Of a DNA stretch of 48,115 bases, positions 18,383-26,322 are shown in pieces. The stretch spans positions 1-48,115 of the forward strand of contig JAFGSW010000022.1 in NCBI GenBank assembly GCA_016934415.1, given 5' to 3'. The stretch comes from Spirochaetales bacterium. GTDB taxonomy: Bacteria; Spirochaetota; Spirochaetia; SZUA-6; RPPD01. The position numbers and the translations under genes were made by a program. The notes under the pieces are model-generated. The model searched no databases. It saw nothing but the letters and a program-made list of their open reading frames with translations, and was not told the origin of the DNA. Position 1 is the first letter of the stretch. Each line of letters begins with the position of its first letter.

Positions 18383-18748
18383 GGGAAGCCGATCCTTGTT
18401 GGTGATGTGAGCGTATAGTAGCGGAAACGGGCGCGAATGAACAGAGGCGGGCCTTGGGATTACTCCTTAACCTTGAGAAAACGGTTCCGGACCTCATGTA
18501 TTTATGCATGGGGATTGAATGATTTAATTTTGTAGATTTTTCATAATTTTCTCCAAATGGAGCTGTAATCGCAATCTTGGGGGCACTTTACGCTGCTGAA
18601 ACGCTATCCGGTTTCCGGCGAACCGAATATACAATGCCGGCGTCATCGCCCCCATATCTCTCCATGCTAAATCCTTCCCATCGCCGCCTCTTGCCACCGT
18701 ATTATCAATGCCTGTATATTTCAACAGGTTTTTATAGAAAGGAATTCC
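18383..18748. other. intergenic region with a solo MITE-like end
   Basis: About 366 bp between divergent malic enzyme and immunophilin genes. Apart from the repeat at 18533-18587 I see no gene or RNA. Both neighbours need promoters here. Confidence 0.6.
18533..18587 (-). repeat. solo end of the MITE-like family
   Basis: Read on the minus strand it begins AGTGCCCCCAAGATTG (18587-18572), identical over 16 bases to the right end of the element at 15192-15315, and continues with ATTTGGAGAAAATTATGAAAAAT, which matches that element's left interior with small gaps. No opposite end is found nearby. Confidence 0.6.
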
Positions 18749-19744
18749 ATGAAACGCATCTTCGGCATGTTTTTATTTTTTAACACCATGATGGCGGCTG
18801 TTTACGGCGATGACGGTAAAAGCCCTCATCCCCTCGGCCTGCCCGACGGCTTGTACACCCAAATCGAAACGAATCGGGGCACGATTCTGGTTCAGCTTGA
18901 GTTCGAGAAAACTCCGATGACCGTGATGAATTTTATCGGACTGGCTGAAGGCGCCTTGAGCTTTAAAGGCCGAAATAGCCAGCTATTTTACGACGGGCTG
19001 ACGTTCCACCGGGTGATCGCGAATTTTATGATCCAGGGCGGCGATCCGCTGGGCACCGGTCGGGGCGATCCTGGGTACCGGTTTCCGGACGAATTCGATT
19101 TTTCGCTCAGGCACGACCGACCGGGGATCCTGTCCATGGCCAACTCCGGTCACGACACCAATGGCAGTCAGTTTTTCATCACGCACGTCCCCACTCCCTG
19201 GCTCGACTTCAAACACACGGTGTTCGGGCATGTGGTGAAAGGCCAGGAGGTGGTGAACGCCATTGCCCAGGGAGACGTTATCAAGCACATCGCCGTGCTC
19301 AGGATCGGAGCCAAGGCCGGGCAATTCATCGCCAGCGACGCCGCTTTCAAACGATTGATTGCCTCCGCTCCGGCGCGTTTCAATGCCGCGATCAAACGCC
19401 ACTGGCCGGGACTGACAACGACATCCTCGGGGCTTTTTTATAAAGTACTCAAGAAGGGGACAGGGACGGCCGCTCCCCGCCCCGGGGCCGCGGTGACCGT
19501 TCATTATAAAGGAACGTTTCTGAATGGACAGGTATTTGACAGCTCATACGACCGAAATCAGCCGGCCCAGTTCACGATCGGCTCCCTCATTCCGGGCATG
19601 AACGAGGCGCTGGCGGCGATGAAGAAAGGCGAGAAAAGGCTTCTCGTCATTCCTCCCGAACTCGGCTACGGAGACAGAGGGGCGGGGAATGTCATCCCGC
19701 CTCATGCCTGGCTGGTGTTCGAGGTCGAATTATTGAATCTATAG
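18749..19744 (+). CDS. dual immunophilin: cyclophilin plus FKBP peptidyl-prolyl isomerase
   Basis: 331 residues, exported. A signal peptide (about 1-20) is followed by a cyclophilin domain (about 34-190: [43 protein letters not shown]), a helical linker (200-235), and an FKBP domain (about 240-331: [50 protein letters not shown]). Active-site residues of both appear present: the FHRV Arg and QFF Phe of cyclophilin, and the FKBP Tyr, Asp and Phe/Val set. Both catalyse prolyl cis-trans isomerisation during folding in the periplasm. This cyclophilin-first order (CFBP) is known from Treponema denticola and Flavobacterium. Confidence 0.92.
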   Translation: MKRIFGMFLFFNTMMAAVYGDDGKSPHPLGLPDGLYTQIETNRGTILVQLEFEKTPMTVMNFIGLAEGALSFKGRNSQLFYDGLTFHRVIANFMIQGGDPLGTGRGDPGYRFPDEFDFSLRHDRPGILSMANSGHDTNGSQFFITHVPTPWLDFKHTVFGHVVKGQEVVNAIAQGDVIKHIAVLRIGAKAGQFIASDAAFKRLIASAPARFNAAIKRHWPGLTTTSSGLFYKVLKKGTGTAAPRPGAAVTVHYKGTFLNGQVFDSSYDRNQPAQFTIGSLIPGMNEALAAMKKGEKRLLVIPPELGYGDRGAGNVIPPHAWLVFEVELLNL

Positions 19745-19836
19745 TCACTTATTAACCGGCCGATGAAGGGGGGTGGCACGTAAAGTTCCCCTTGGCCGGA
19801 AGGCGGTTTCCGAAATCTACCTTCCATCCATAAACA

Positions 19837-19873
19837 GAGAGAGCGGATTTAAATATCCGCTCTCTCAATTTTT
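19837..19873 (+). terminator. intrinsic terminator after the immunophilin gene
   Basis: Perfect 12-bp stem GAGAGAGCGGAT (19837-19848) with ATCCGCTCTCTC (19855-19866), 6-nt loop, then AATTTTTAA. Its 3' arm overlaps the stop codon of the convergent gene, so it may serve both. Confidence 0.85.
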
Positions 19874-20377
19874 AACGGTATAATGCGTCCGCAAATAGCG
19901 CGCCAGTTTGGCGAGCAGGGGATTGTGCCGCGAGCCGATTCGGCCGTCGAACAGGACGTCACCCCGGTGTTTCTGGAACCAGGTGTACAGCTGTTCGCCT
20001 CGTGCGGCGTCGTCGCTCCCAGTCTTTGCGACAGCGACGAGCTTTCTCAGCTCGATCCGCGAAAGGATATTACGCGCCGTGCCGATCACAAGCACGTAAC
20101 TCCCGCCGCCCGGGGCGCTTTCCACGCCCACACCACCGTATGTTTCGGGGGCGGCTTCCTCCTTCTTCACGGTTCCGGTCGCTCTTTGTTCCCACCGATC
20201 GACTCGCGCGAGGGCTTTATTCATCTCATCAACATGCAAATTATAGATGATGGTATGCGATTGCTTGATTAAAAAAACAAGCCCCTCTTCATCGATCTTG
20301 GGAATGAGCTTCCTGAGCTCCTTCGCCAATAACTCGCGCTTTGCGGAAGCCTTCGCGGCGGCTTTTTTTTTCGCCAC
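19865..20377 (-). CDS. uncharacterised protein with Lys/Ala-rich N-terminus
   Basis: 170 residues from a GTG at 20377. The first 15 residues (AKKKAAAKASAKREL) are basic, followed by a helical segment (ELLAKELRKLIPKIDEEG), a short linker, and a C-terminal part (YVLVIGTARNILSRIELRK to HNPLLAKLARYLRTHYTVK). I do not recognise the family. It begins eight bases after the stop of the lysine-rich peptide gene, and its basic start is similar in composition, so the two may have been one frame that split, or are translated as a pair. Upstream in-frame codons would be Arg/Glu/Val and unlike the tail, so the GTG start is reasonable. Confidence 0.6.
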   Translation of the reverse strand: MAKKKAAAKASAKRELLAKELRKLIPKIDEEGLVFLIKQSHTIIYNLHVDEMNKALARVDRWEQRATGTVKKEEAAPETYGGVGVESAPGGGSYVLVIGTARNILSRIELRKLVAVAKTGSDDAARGEQLYTWFQKHRGDVLFDGRIGSRHNPLLAKLARYLRTHYTVKN

Positions 20378-20385
20378 CCTTCTCT

Positions 20386-20475
20386 TTACTTCTTCTTTTT
20401 CGCGGTCTTCTTTTTTGCGGTCTTTTTCTTGGCCGTTTTCTTGGCAGCCTTTTTCTTCGCCGGTTTTTTGTTCAT
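20386..20475 (-). CDS. 29-residue lysine/alanine-rich peptide (histone H1-like)
   Basis: MNKKPAKKKAAKKTAKKKT is followed by more AKKK units to the TAA; two thirds of residues are Lys and the rest Ala/Thr/Pro. GGAGG sits five bases before ATG 20475, a good site, and an ATG four codons upstream is in frame. Composition is that of H1 or Hc1/Hc2-type nucleoid tails, which bind DNA non-specifically. It is followed after 8 bp by the gene ending at 19865 in a different frame. Alternatives: the leader of a frameshifted longer gene, or low-complexity coding remnant. Confidence 0.55.
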   Translation of the reverse strand: MNKKPAKKKAAKKTAKKKTAKKKTAKKKK

Positions 20476-20968
20476 TGCACCCTCCATGAGTTTGTTGTTA
20501 CGGTCGAGATCGCGCCTCAAGGCAACGTCTCGATCCGGAGTCGTGAGAACGAAAGCTCTCACGAAACTTTTTTTTATTATCAAGCATCGCTTCCAATTGT
20601 TTCTCTTTCATGCACATACGATGATTAATTATCGGCGCGTTGCCGTCGCGCGCTTTAGCATTGCGAGAGTTAACGGTGCGTGAGAATTTTTTATGGTTGT
20701 CGGCGGGAACGTTGTGCGAAGCGGCGGAAAAAATTTCTACGGAAAAAAAATGAATGCGCGCATACGATTTTGTATTCGCGTGTTTCAATTTGAAATTTTT
20801 TCCGTTCATTGAAACACAAATTATGATATTTTGAATTAATAATCAATACTTTGAGAAGAAATTTTTTTTCATTGATTTGCGTCGAAAAAACGTTTATGAC
20901 AATTTTTTTTCCTATAAAAAAAATTTTTCAGCGATCACGTCGAGATTGAAGCGCGCGGCGAGGAGTTA
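20476..20968. other. AT-rich gap with A/T tracts
   Basis: About 490 bp, far more AT-rich than the rest of the window, with many A6-A8 and T6-T8 runs especially at 20735-20935. No convincing frame on either strand. It lies downstream of the zinc-ribbon gene and upstream of the lysine-rich peptide gene, both minus. The runs would favour curved DNA, and it probably holds the promoter of the peptide gene. Confidence 0.6.
20780..20817. repeat. 10-bp perfect inverted repeat in the AT-rich gap
   Basis: GTGTTTCAAT (20780-20789) and ATTGAAACAC (20808-20817), 18 bp apart. It could be an operator or stem-loop. It appears once; see rejected CRISPR reading. Confidence 0.5.
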
Positions 20969-21604
20969 TTATTCCTGAGTCGGCGGCAACTTGTGCCCGC
21001 AGCGCGGACATCGCTCGTCGCGGAATTCTTTTTTTCGCCCCTCGAATCCGCAGTCCGCGCAACGCCAGCCGTCGATGAGTGCGCCGCACGAAGGACAGAC
21101 GTCATCGGTTTCCTTGAGTAAAGCCTGGCAGGCGGCGCAAAACTTTTCGCGGTGCGGCTCTCTCGGCGCGGCGGCAACCGGTTCTTCCTCGGCTTTGTTT
21201 TTTTTCATCGCGATGAAGCTCACGAGAGAGTGTGCGGCGAAGTAAGCGATCGCCGACGACGGGACAATATAGCGAAAGAAAAACGTCAGGGCGGACGGAA
21301 CGTCCGCCGCGAGATAAGCGGGCGGGCTTTTCGAAAGCAACTCCGCCAATGAGTTGATTCCGACGAGAAAAGAAACGGCGAACGTGAGGACGGCGCCGTA
21401 CGATGAACGCATGAGATTGACAATGCCTGCGATGAGAATGATCGCGGAGAAGCCGAGACTCTTGAGAAACAGCGTCGAGGTCGGATCGAGGGGAGTGATC
21501 TGGGGAAGAATAAGCGAACCGAAGACGATGAAGATGAACGAAAGAACGCCCACTGCACTATCGCTGACCGCGAAAATGAAAACCCCGGTGTTTTTTTTCG
21601 ACAT
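20969..21604 (-). CDS. membrane protein with C-terminal double zinc ribbon
   Basis: 211 residues. Four hydrophobic helices (about 8-32, 44-62, 68-90, 100-132) are followed by a cytoplasmic tail with treble CxxC knuckles: CAACQALLKETDDVCPSCG, then WRCADCGFEG and CPRCGHKL. Paired knuckles of this kind bind zinc and mediate protein contacts. No enzymatic motif. The function is unknown; the ribbon may recruit a partner to the membrane. Confidence 0.75.
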   Translation of the reverse strand: MSKKNTGVFIFAVSDSAVGVLSFIFIVFGSLILPQITPLDPTSTLFLKSLGFSAIILIAGIVNLMRSSYGAVLTFAVSFLVGINSLAELLSKSPPAYLAADVPSALTFFFRYIVPSSAIAYFAAHSLVSFIAMKKNKAEEEPVAAAPREPHREKFCAACQALLKETDDVCPSCGALIDGWRCADCGFEGRKKEFRDERCPRCGHKLPPTQE

Positions 21605-21692
21605 TGGTCGCTCCTTCCGGCTGGAATATCGAACGTCGCTCTAGGCACTATATGAACGAACTAGCGAAAAGGCCTCATTTTTCCATACTTCG

Positions 21693-22892
21693 CTAGACGC
21701 GCTCTCGATTTTCACGATTGCGGTCGACTGTGGTCTCGACATTGTAGCAGTTGCCCATTTTCAGCTTGATCCCCTGCTTGATGGCCTGGAAGGGCTGTTC
21801 CATGAAGCATGAGGCGGTGATGAAGGCGGGGAGATAACATTCGCCGGGGCAGTTGATGGCGGATCCCTGCTCGCGGACTCCCCGCTCATAGGCTTGGCGG
21901 ATGGAGCCGGTCGAAAGAAGGTTGTAGCGGGCCTTATTGAGGACTTCACAGGGATAGAGGAGGTCTCCATTAGGGTAGATCGTGGGGATGAGCGTGGGGA
22001 AGCAGGTGTGGTCCTCGAAAAGCAGGAGCGTCCGGTTGAACTCGGGCATGCCCAGGATCGGATAGCCTTTGCCGTTGTAATCGATGATTCGTTCGACGAG
22101 CGCGCGGTATTCGGGGTTGTTGCGCAGGGCGGGGATGGGCTTGAAATTCTCCATTTGCCCGATGACCGACAACCCGATATTCTGCTCGAAACAGAAATCC
22201 ATGAGCGGATAGATGTCGGGGATGTTGTGGGCGGTGATGACCGCGTTCACGAGCAGTGAAAAATTCTTTTCCTTCTGCAGCGCCGCGAATTCCTTCGTGA
22301 TGCCGATGATCCGCTTCGTGGTCCCCTCGCGGACGCCGGACATGTCGTCGTTCTTTTTTTCGTCGAGCGAATCGAGACTGACGGCGAGGTAATCGAGGTA
22401 ATCGGCCACTTCGGGTTTTTTGGGTAATAAAATACCATTGGTCGTCAGGGAGAGAATGTGGTACTTAAGCTCACGGCAGGTCTTGAGCACGTCGACGATA
22501 TCGGAGCGGAGCAGCGGCTCGCCGCCGGAAAAATAGAGATTTTCGACATCCCGGCGCATTATTTTCAGGAGTTCAATCGTTTTTTCCGGATCGAGGTCTT
22601 CCGGAGAGATCGATGAGATGCGCTCGTTTGATTCGGCGTAGCAGTACGTGCAGCGGAAGTTGCAGCGCTTGGTAATGAGATAGAGGGCGAAAATCGGTTC
22701 GAGCAGGATGATGTCGCCCGATTTTACCTTCATCCAGTTGTGGATGAATTTGCGGATGAAAGACACGGCCAGTCGTAACTGATCGAGCTTGAGGCGCAGA
22801 CCCTGACGGGAGGTCGCGACTCTTTCCGCCCGCCCCGTCACCCGGCCATTCGCCCTGAAGGCCGTATTATTCGCCGTATTCGTTTTTTCCAT
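21693..22892 (-). CDS. radical SAM protein with SPASM-like cysteine tail
   Basis: 399 residues. The radical SAM cluster motif is C77-NFR-C81-TY-C84 in ITKRCNFRCTYCYAES, with SGGEPLL near 118 binding SAM and SLTTNGILL, LAVSLDSLD following in family order. After about 290 more cysteines appear (HTCFPT, LLYPCEVL, NCPGECYLP, SCFMEQ), consistent with an auxiliary Fe-S cluster as in SPASM/Twitch enzymes. Such proteins cleave SAM to a radical to modify peptides or small molecules. GAGGTGA precedes the ATG. No precursor peptide or partner is evident within about 1 kb, unless the neighbouring small basic peptide is relevant, which I doubt. Confidence 0.85.
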   Translation of the reverse strand: MEKTNTANNTAFRANGRVTGRAERVATSRQGLRLKLDQLRLAVSFIRKFIHNWMKVKSGDIILLEPIFALYLITKRCNFRCTYCYAESNERISSISPEDLDPEKTIELLKIMRRDVENLYFSGGEPLLRSDIVDVLKTCRELKYHILSLTTNGILLPKKPEVADYLDYLAVSLDSLDEKKNDDMSGVREGTTKRIIGITKEFAALQKEKNFSLLVNAVITAHNIPDIYPLMDFCFEQNIGLSVIGQMENFKPIPALRNNPEYRALVERIIDYNGKGYPILGMPEFNRTLLLFEDHTCFPTLIPTIYPNGDLLYPCEVLNKARYNLLSTGSIRQAYERGVREQGSAINCPGECYLPAFITASCFMEQPFQAIKQGIKLKMGNCYNVETTVDRNRENRERV

Positions 22893-23100
22893 CGATCACC
22901 TCATCCGCTTCACCGCCGAAATGTCGGCGAAACACTCATGAGCCTACCTTATTTGTCAGGAATTTTCAATATTTTCTATCTTTCCGGCCGCCTGCTCGCC
23001 ACGCGCCCGTCCACGGTTTCGATTCATTCACGCGCCTTTCGTCTTGCCACTATCGGGCTCGCATCGTATGATGAAATGAAACGCAGGAGGGAGTCGGCTT

Positions 23101-24408
23101 TTGGAAAAAAAAATTGCGGTCATCTATACGAGTGTTTACGGCAGCACCCAGACCTACGCGGAGTGGATCGCCTGGGCGCTGGGGGCGGACCTCTTCCCGG
23201 CCCGTGGGAAACGGGAGGATCTTCTCGAATACGACGTCATCATTTACGGGGGTTATCGGCGCCCGAACGGAATCGCCGGGCTTGACTATATCGCCAAAAA
23301 TCTCGATGCCCTGAAGGGCAAGCGGCTCATCGTATTTTGCGTCGGTGCGGGGCCGGTCCGCGCGCGGGCCCTCGATTCTCTCCTCGCCGCCGATTTCAAG
23401 CCGGCCGAGCGGGCGCAGATCGCCGTCTTCGGCCTGCGGGGAGCGTTCAATTTCCGGAGACTCCACCGCAAGGATCGGATCAGGATGTCGCTCCTGCGAA
23501 CCGGGCTCAGACTCCGAAACCCGGCCTCGCTCGACGAGAACGAACGGGTCCTGCTTGACGCTTTCGACAATCCCGTAAACTTCACCGACGAAAAGTTAAT
23601 CGCGCCGATCGTGAAAGCCGCCCGGTCCGGAGGGCGGCCGATCGCCGTCGGAGTGGAGGCGGCCGCGCGCATGACGGACGGCGGAGGCAAGAATACGAGA
23701 GCCGGCCGGACGAAAACGGCGAAAATGGCCGTCGGCGTATCCCGCGGGAAAAAAAAGAAAAAATACGGAAAAAAGAAGAAAAGCGCCAAACGTGATGAAA
23801 AAAGAAGAACGTCCCGGCGGGTGAAAGCCGGCGGAAAAAAAAGGCTTTCGAAAAAGGCCAAGCGCGGGACTCGCCCCGCCGCACGGCGCGCCCGAAAGGT
23901 GCGGGCGACGCGCCGGAAGAGAGCGGCGAAGGGCGGAAAACGCGTCTCTCGGAAACCGGTCGCGACGAAGCGGTCCGCCAAAAAAAAGCGCGTCCGGCGG
24001 ACGAAAGCGAGCGGGAAAAAACGGGCCGTGCGAAAGGCGAAAGCGCGGAAACGTCCCGTGAAAAGACGCGTTCGGAAATCGTCCGGCAAGCGCCGGGTCA
24101 CGCGCCGCGCGCCGACTCGCGCGAAGCGCAAGCGTGTCGCCGCCAAACGCACTGCCGGGCGGAAAAGACCGGTCGGGAAAAAACGGGTTCGGAAGTCGGC
24201 GACGGCGGGAAAAAGGCCGGCGCGCGCGAAGCGCAGGAGATCCGTCTCCAAGCGCTCAACCGCCAAACGCACTGCCGGGCGGACAAGACCAAGCGGAAAA
24301 AAAGGGGCGCGAAAGTCGGCGACGGCGAGAAAAAGACCGGCGAGCCGCAAGGTTCTCCGGCGAAAGAAAGCGCGAAAATCCGTTTCCCCCCGGAAACTCC
24401 GCTTGTAA
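23101..24408 (+). CDS. flavodoxin-domain protein with long histone-like basic tail
   Basis: 435 residues, TTG start with AGGAGG at 23085-23090 (nearby ATGs run into a stop). Residues 1-175 are a flavodoxin fold of the HemG/flavodoxin_5 type: KIAVIYTSVYGSTQTYAEWIA is the FMN phosphate loop region, with DVIIYGGYRRPNGIAGLDYI and KRLIVFCVGAGP after it. Residues about 190-435 are almost only Lys, Arg, Ala, Ser, Thr, Gly and Pro, with recurrent KKRxRKSATA and KRTAGRKRP blocks, like H1 or chlamydial Hc2 tails. The tail should bind nucleic acid. The function is unknown; a DNA-tethered redox protein or a nucleoid protein built on a flavodoxin are options. The frame has no internal stop and the tail codons are GC-rich like the surroundings. 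Confidence 0.8.
   Translation: MEKKIAVIYTSVYGSTQTYAEWIAWALGADLFPARGKREDLLEYDVIIYGGYRRPNGIAGLDYIAKNLDALKGKRLIVFCVGAGPVRARALDSLLAADFKPAERAQIAVFGLRGAFNFRRLHRKDRIRMSLLRTGLRLRNPASLDENERVLLDAFDNPVNFTDEKLIAPIVKAARSGGRPIAVGVEAAARMTDGGGKNTRAGRTKTAKMAVGVSRGKKKKKYGKKKKSAKRDEKRRTSRRVKAGGKKRLSKKAKRGTRPAARRARKVRATRRKRAAKGGKRVSRKPVATKRSAKKKRVRRTKASGKKRAVRKAKARKRPVKRRVRKSSGKRRVTRRAPTRAKRKRVAAKRTAGRKRPVGKKRVRKSATAGKRPARAKRRRSVSKRSTAKRTAGRTRPSGKKGARKSATARKRPASRKVLRRKKARKSVSPRKLRL
24141..24352 (+). repeat. 120-bp-spaced internal duplication in the basic tail
   Basis: Blocks starting CGCCAAACGCACTGCCGGGC at 24141 and 24261 are near copies over about 90 bp; both encode KRTAGR(K/T)RP...GKK..RKSATA. They show that the tail has grown by duplication. 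Confidence 0.75.
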
Positions 24409-24575
24409 CGCCGGCATTCAGGTGCTATACTCGTTCTCGTATTCTCCACGAGGCAGTGAAAAATGCTCAGGTGCCGGTTCCCCAACGCGTTTCGGCCCCG
24501 CTGCCGCCCGGTGAAAGTCACGCGGGGCGGATTTTCATTTCCCGTCCCGAGCAATATACTCAATCGTTTTACATG

Positions 24576-24623
24576 TGACATACCGAGACTTTACGAAGTA
24601 TCGGTATGTCAAAGAAATATAAT
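24576..24623 (+). promoter_or_regulatory. 11-bp inverted repeat beside a TATAAT box
   Basis: TGACATACCGA (24576-24586) and TCGGTATGTCA (24601-24611) are perfect inverted copies with a 14-nt gap; TATAAT follows at 24618-24623. No good -35 is seen at 16-18 bp, so the repeat may be an activator or repressor site for the operon starting at 24705. No T-run follows, making it a poor terminator. Confidence 0.45.
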
Positions 24624-24704
24624 CGGAAATATCCGACAAAGCGTAGCTTGGCGGGTATAAATCACGAACAACGCCGGTCTTAAGGCGAGGCAGAGGAATC
24701 GACT

Positions 24705-24956
24705 ATGAATCGTACCAGTCTCAACCAATTATTTTTCGGTTTCTTCCTTCTTTTTGCATTTGTGGCGGAATGCGGGTACATCGACCCGGGAACGGGAAGT
24801 TATTTCATCCAGATCCTCATCGGGGTTTTAGCCGGCGGCCTTTTCGCGCTCAAGATATTTTGGAAAAAGATCATCGCCTTCCTCCGGGGCGAGAACCGGA
24901 AAAAAACCGAGCCGGCGACCCCCGGCGCATCCGGTAGCGACGGGAAGCATGAGTAA
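24705..24956 (+). CDS. small membrane protein with YIDPGTGS motif
   Basis: 83 residues. A hydrophobic leader (about 7-23), then CGYIDPGTGSYFIQILIG, a second helix (about 34-52) and a basic, charged tail (FWKKIIAFLRGENRKK). The DPGTGS block recurs in many short bacterial membrane proteins encoded next to glycan or lipid genes; its role is unknown. GAGGAA precedes the ATG. The last 8 bp overlap the next gene, so the two are coupled. Confidence 0.75.
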   Translation: MNRTSLNQLFFGFFLLFAFVAECGYIDPGTGSYFIQILIGVLAGGLFALKIFWKKIIAFLRGENRKKTEPATPGASGSDGKHE

Positions 24957-26322
24957 TACGCCGCTCGCCTCCTCGTTTCGCGATCCTTCCGGGTTCCTTT
25001 TTTTCTCCAACGGCGTGCTTTTCCGCCAGGTAAACGGCGGTTATCGGGCTCATTACGTAAAATTGATGGAGTCGGGATTATACGCCGAGCTTACGGAACG
25101 CGGCCTGCTCATCCCCCACGAAGCGGCCGACGTCCGCGGCACGGACGACGCCTCCCTGACGATCCGCCCCGAACCGGTGCCTTTCGTCTCCTACCCGTAC
25201 GAATGGTGCTTCAGCCAACTCAAGGACGCGGCTCTGGCCACGCTGGCCATCCAGGAGGCGGCTTTTCGGCGCGGGATGGTCCTCAAGGACGCGAGCGCTT
25301 ATAATATTCAGTTCCATCGCGGCGCGCCCGTCCTCATCGACACCCTTTCGTTCGAGACGTACCGGCCGGGACGGCCGTGGGCGGCATACCGGCAGTTCTG
25401 CCAGCACTTTCTCGCCCCGCTCCTCCTCATGAGTCTCCGGGACGTCAGGCTCGGCCAGCTCCTGCGCGTCCACCTCGACGGCATTCCGCTCGACCTGGCA
25501 AGCGCCCTCCTGCCCGCGGGGACCCGGTTCAGGCCCGGAGTGCTCTCCCACATCCACCTGCACGCCAAAAGCCAGCGATATTTCGCCGACAAACCGGACT
25601 TCGGAGCAAGGAAGGCGTCCATCGGCGTCCTGGCCTTCGAGGGATTGATCGACAGCCTCAAGTCCCTTGTGAAAAAGCTCGACTGGGAGCCCGCGGGCAC
25701 GGTTTGGGCCGATTACTACGAGAACACCAATTATCAATCGACGGCTTTCGGCCATAAACGGGAGATCGTCGACCGGATGCTCGCCTCTCTCGCGCCTGAC
25801 CACGTGTGGGACCTGGGCGCCAACACGGGCGTTTTCAGCCGCCTTGCCGCGGGACGGAATATTTTTACCGTGGCTTTCGACATCGATCCCGCGGCCGTGG
25901 AACTCAATTACCGCGCCTGCAAAAAGGAGGGTGAAACAAACCTCCTGCCGCTGGTCATCGACCTGACCAACCCCAGCGCCCCGTCCGGCTGGGAGAACGC
26001 GGAGCGGCATTCCCTGCTCGAAAGGGGGCCGGTGGACACGATCTTGGCGCTCGCCCTTGTCCACCACCTCGCCATCGGCAACAACCTCCCGCTCGGCCGG
26101 TTGGCCGCGTTCTTCGCCCGCGCCTGCCGCCGCCTGATCGTCGAATTCGTGCCCAAGGACGATTCGCAGGTAAGGCGGATGCTTGCCACGCGGGAAGATA
26201 TTTTCGATGCCTATACCGAGGCGGAATTCGAAAAAGAATTCGCCCGTTTGTTCGACCTCAAGGAGAAAGTCCCGGTACGGGACAGCAAACGGACGGTGTA
26301 TTTAATGGAGAGACGGTCATGA
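24949..26322 (+). CDS. kinase-like N-terminus plus SAM-dependent methyltransferase
   Basis: 457 residues. The N-terminal half has a block resembling an aminoglycoside-phosphotransferase/kinase catalytic loop (GMVLKDASAYNIQFHRGAPVLIDTLSFE, around 108-135), though the His/Asp catalytic residues differ. The C-terminal half is a class I methyltransferase: HVWDLGANTGVFSRLA around 285-300 is the SAM loop, VAFDIDPAAVELNY the acidic ribose-binding motif, and ALALVHHLAIGNNLPL follows. The layout recalls NoeA-like proteins (resemblance only). Overlaps the genes on both sides (8 bp and ATGA), so products probably act together; substrate unknown. Confidence 0.75.
   Translation: MSNTPLASSFRDPSGFLFFSNGVLFRQVNGGYRAHYVKLMESGLYAELTERGLLIPHEAADVRGTDDASLTIRPEPVPFVSYPYEWCFSQLKDAALATLAIQEAAFRRGMVLKDASAYNIQFHRGAPVLIDTLSFETYRPGRPWAAYRQFCQHFLAPLLLMSLRDVRLGQLLRVHLDGIPLDLASALLPAGTRFRPGVLSHIHLHAKSQRYFADKPDFGARKASIGVLAFEGLIDSLKSLVKKLDWEPAGTVWADYYENTNYQSTAFGHKREIVDRMLASLAPDHVWDLGANTGVFSRLAAGRNIFTVAFDIDPAAVELNYRACKKEGETNLLPLVIDLTNPSAPSGWENAERHSLLERGPVDTILALALVHHLAIGNNLPLGRLAAFFARACRRLIVEFVPKDDSQVRRMLATREDIFDAYTEAEFEKEFARLFDLKEKVPVRDSKRTVYLMERRS

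Noticed and set aside
16901..18418. 505-residue plus-strand frame
   Set aside because: Opposite the malic enzyme gene; composition Arg/Asp/Val-rich as in GC-rich antisense.
20780..20817. CRISPR-like repeat (GTTTCAAT...ATTGAAAC ends)
   Set aside because: Ends resemble CRISPR repeats, but there is one copy, no spacer and no cas gene nearby.
23286..24581. 431-residue minus-strand frame opposite the basic-tail protein
   Set aside because: The plus strand has a real flavodoxin start; the antisense reading is Arg/Phe/Leu noise.
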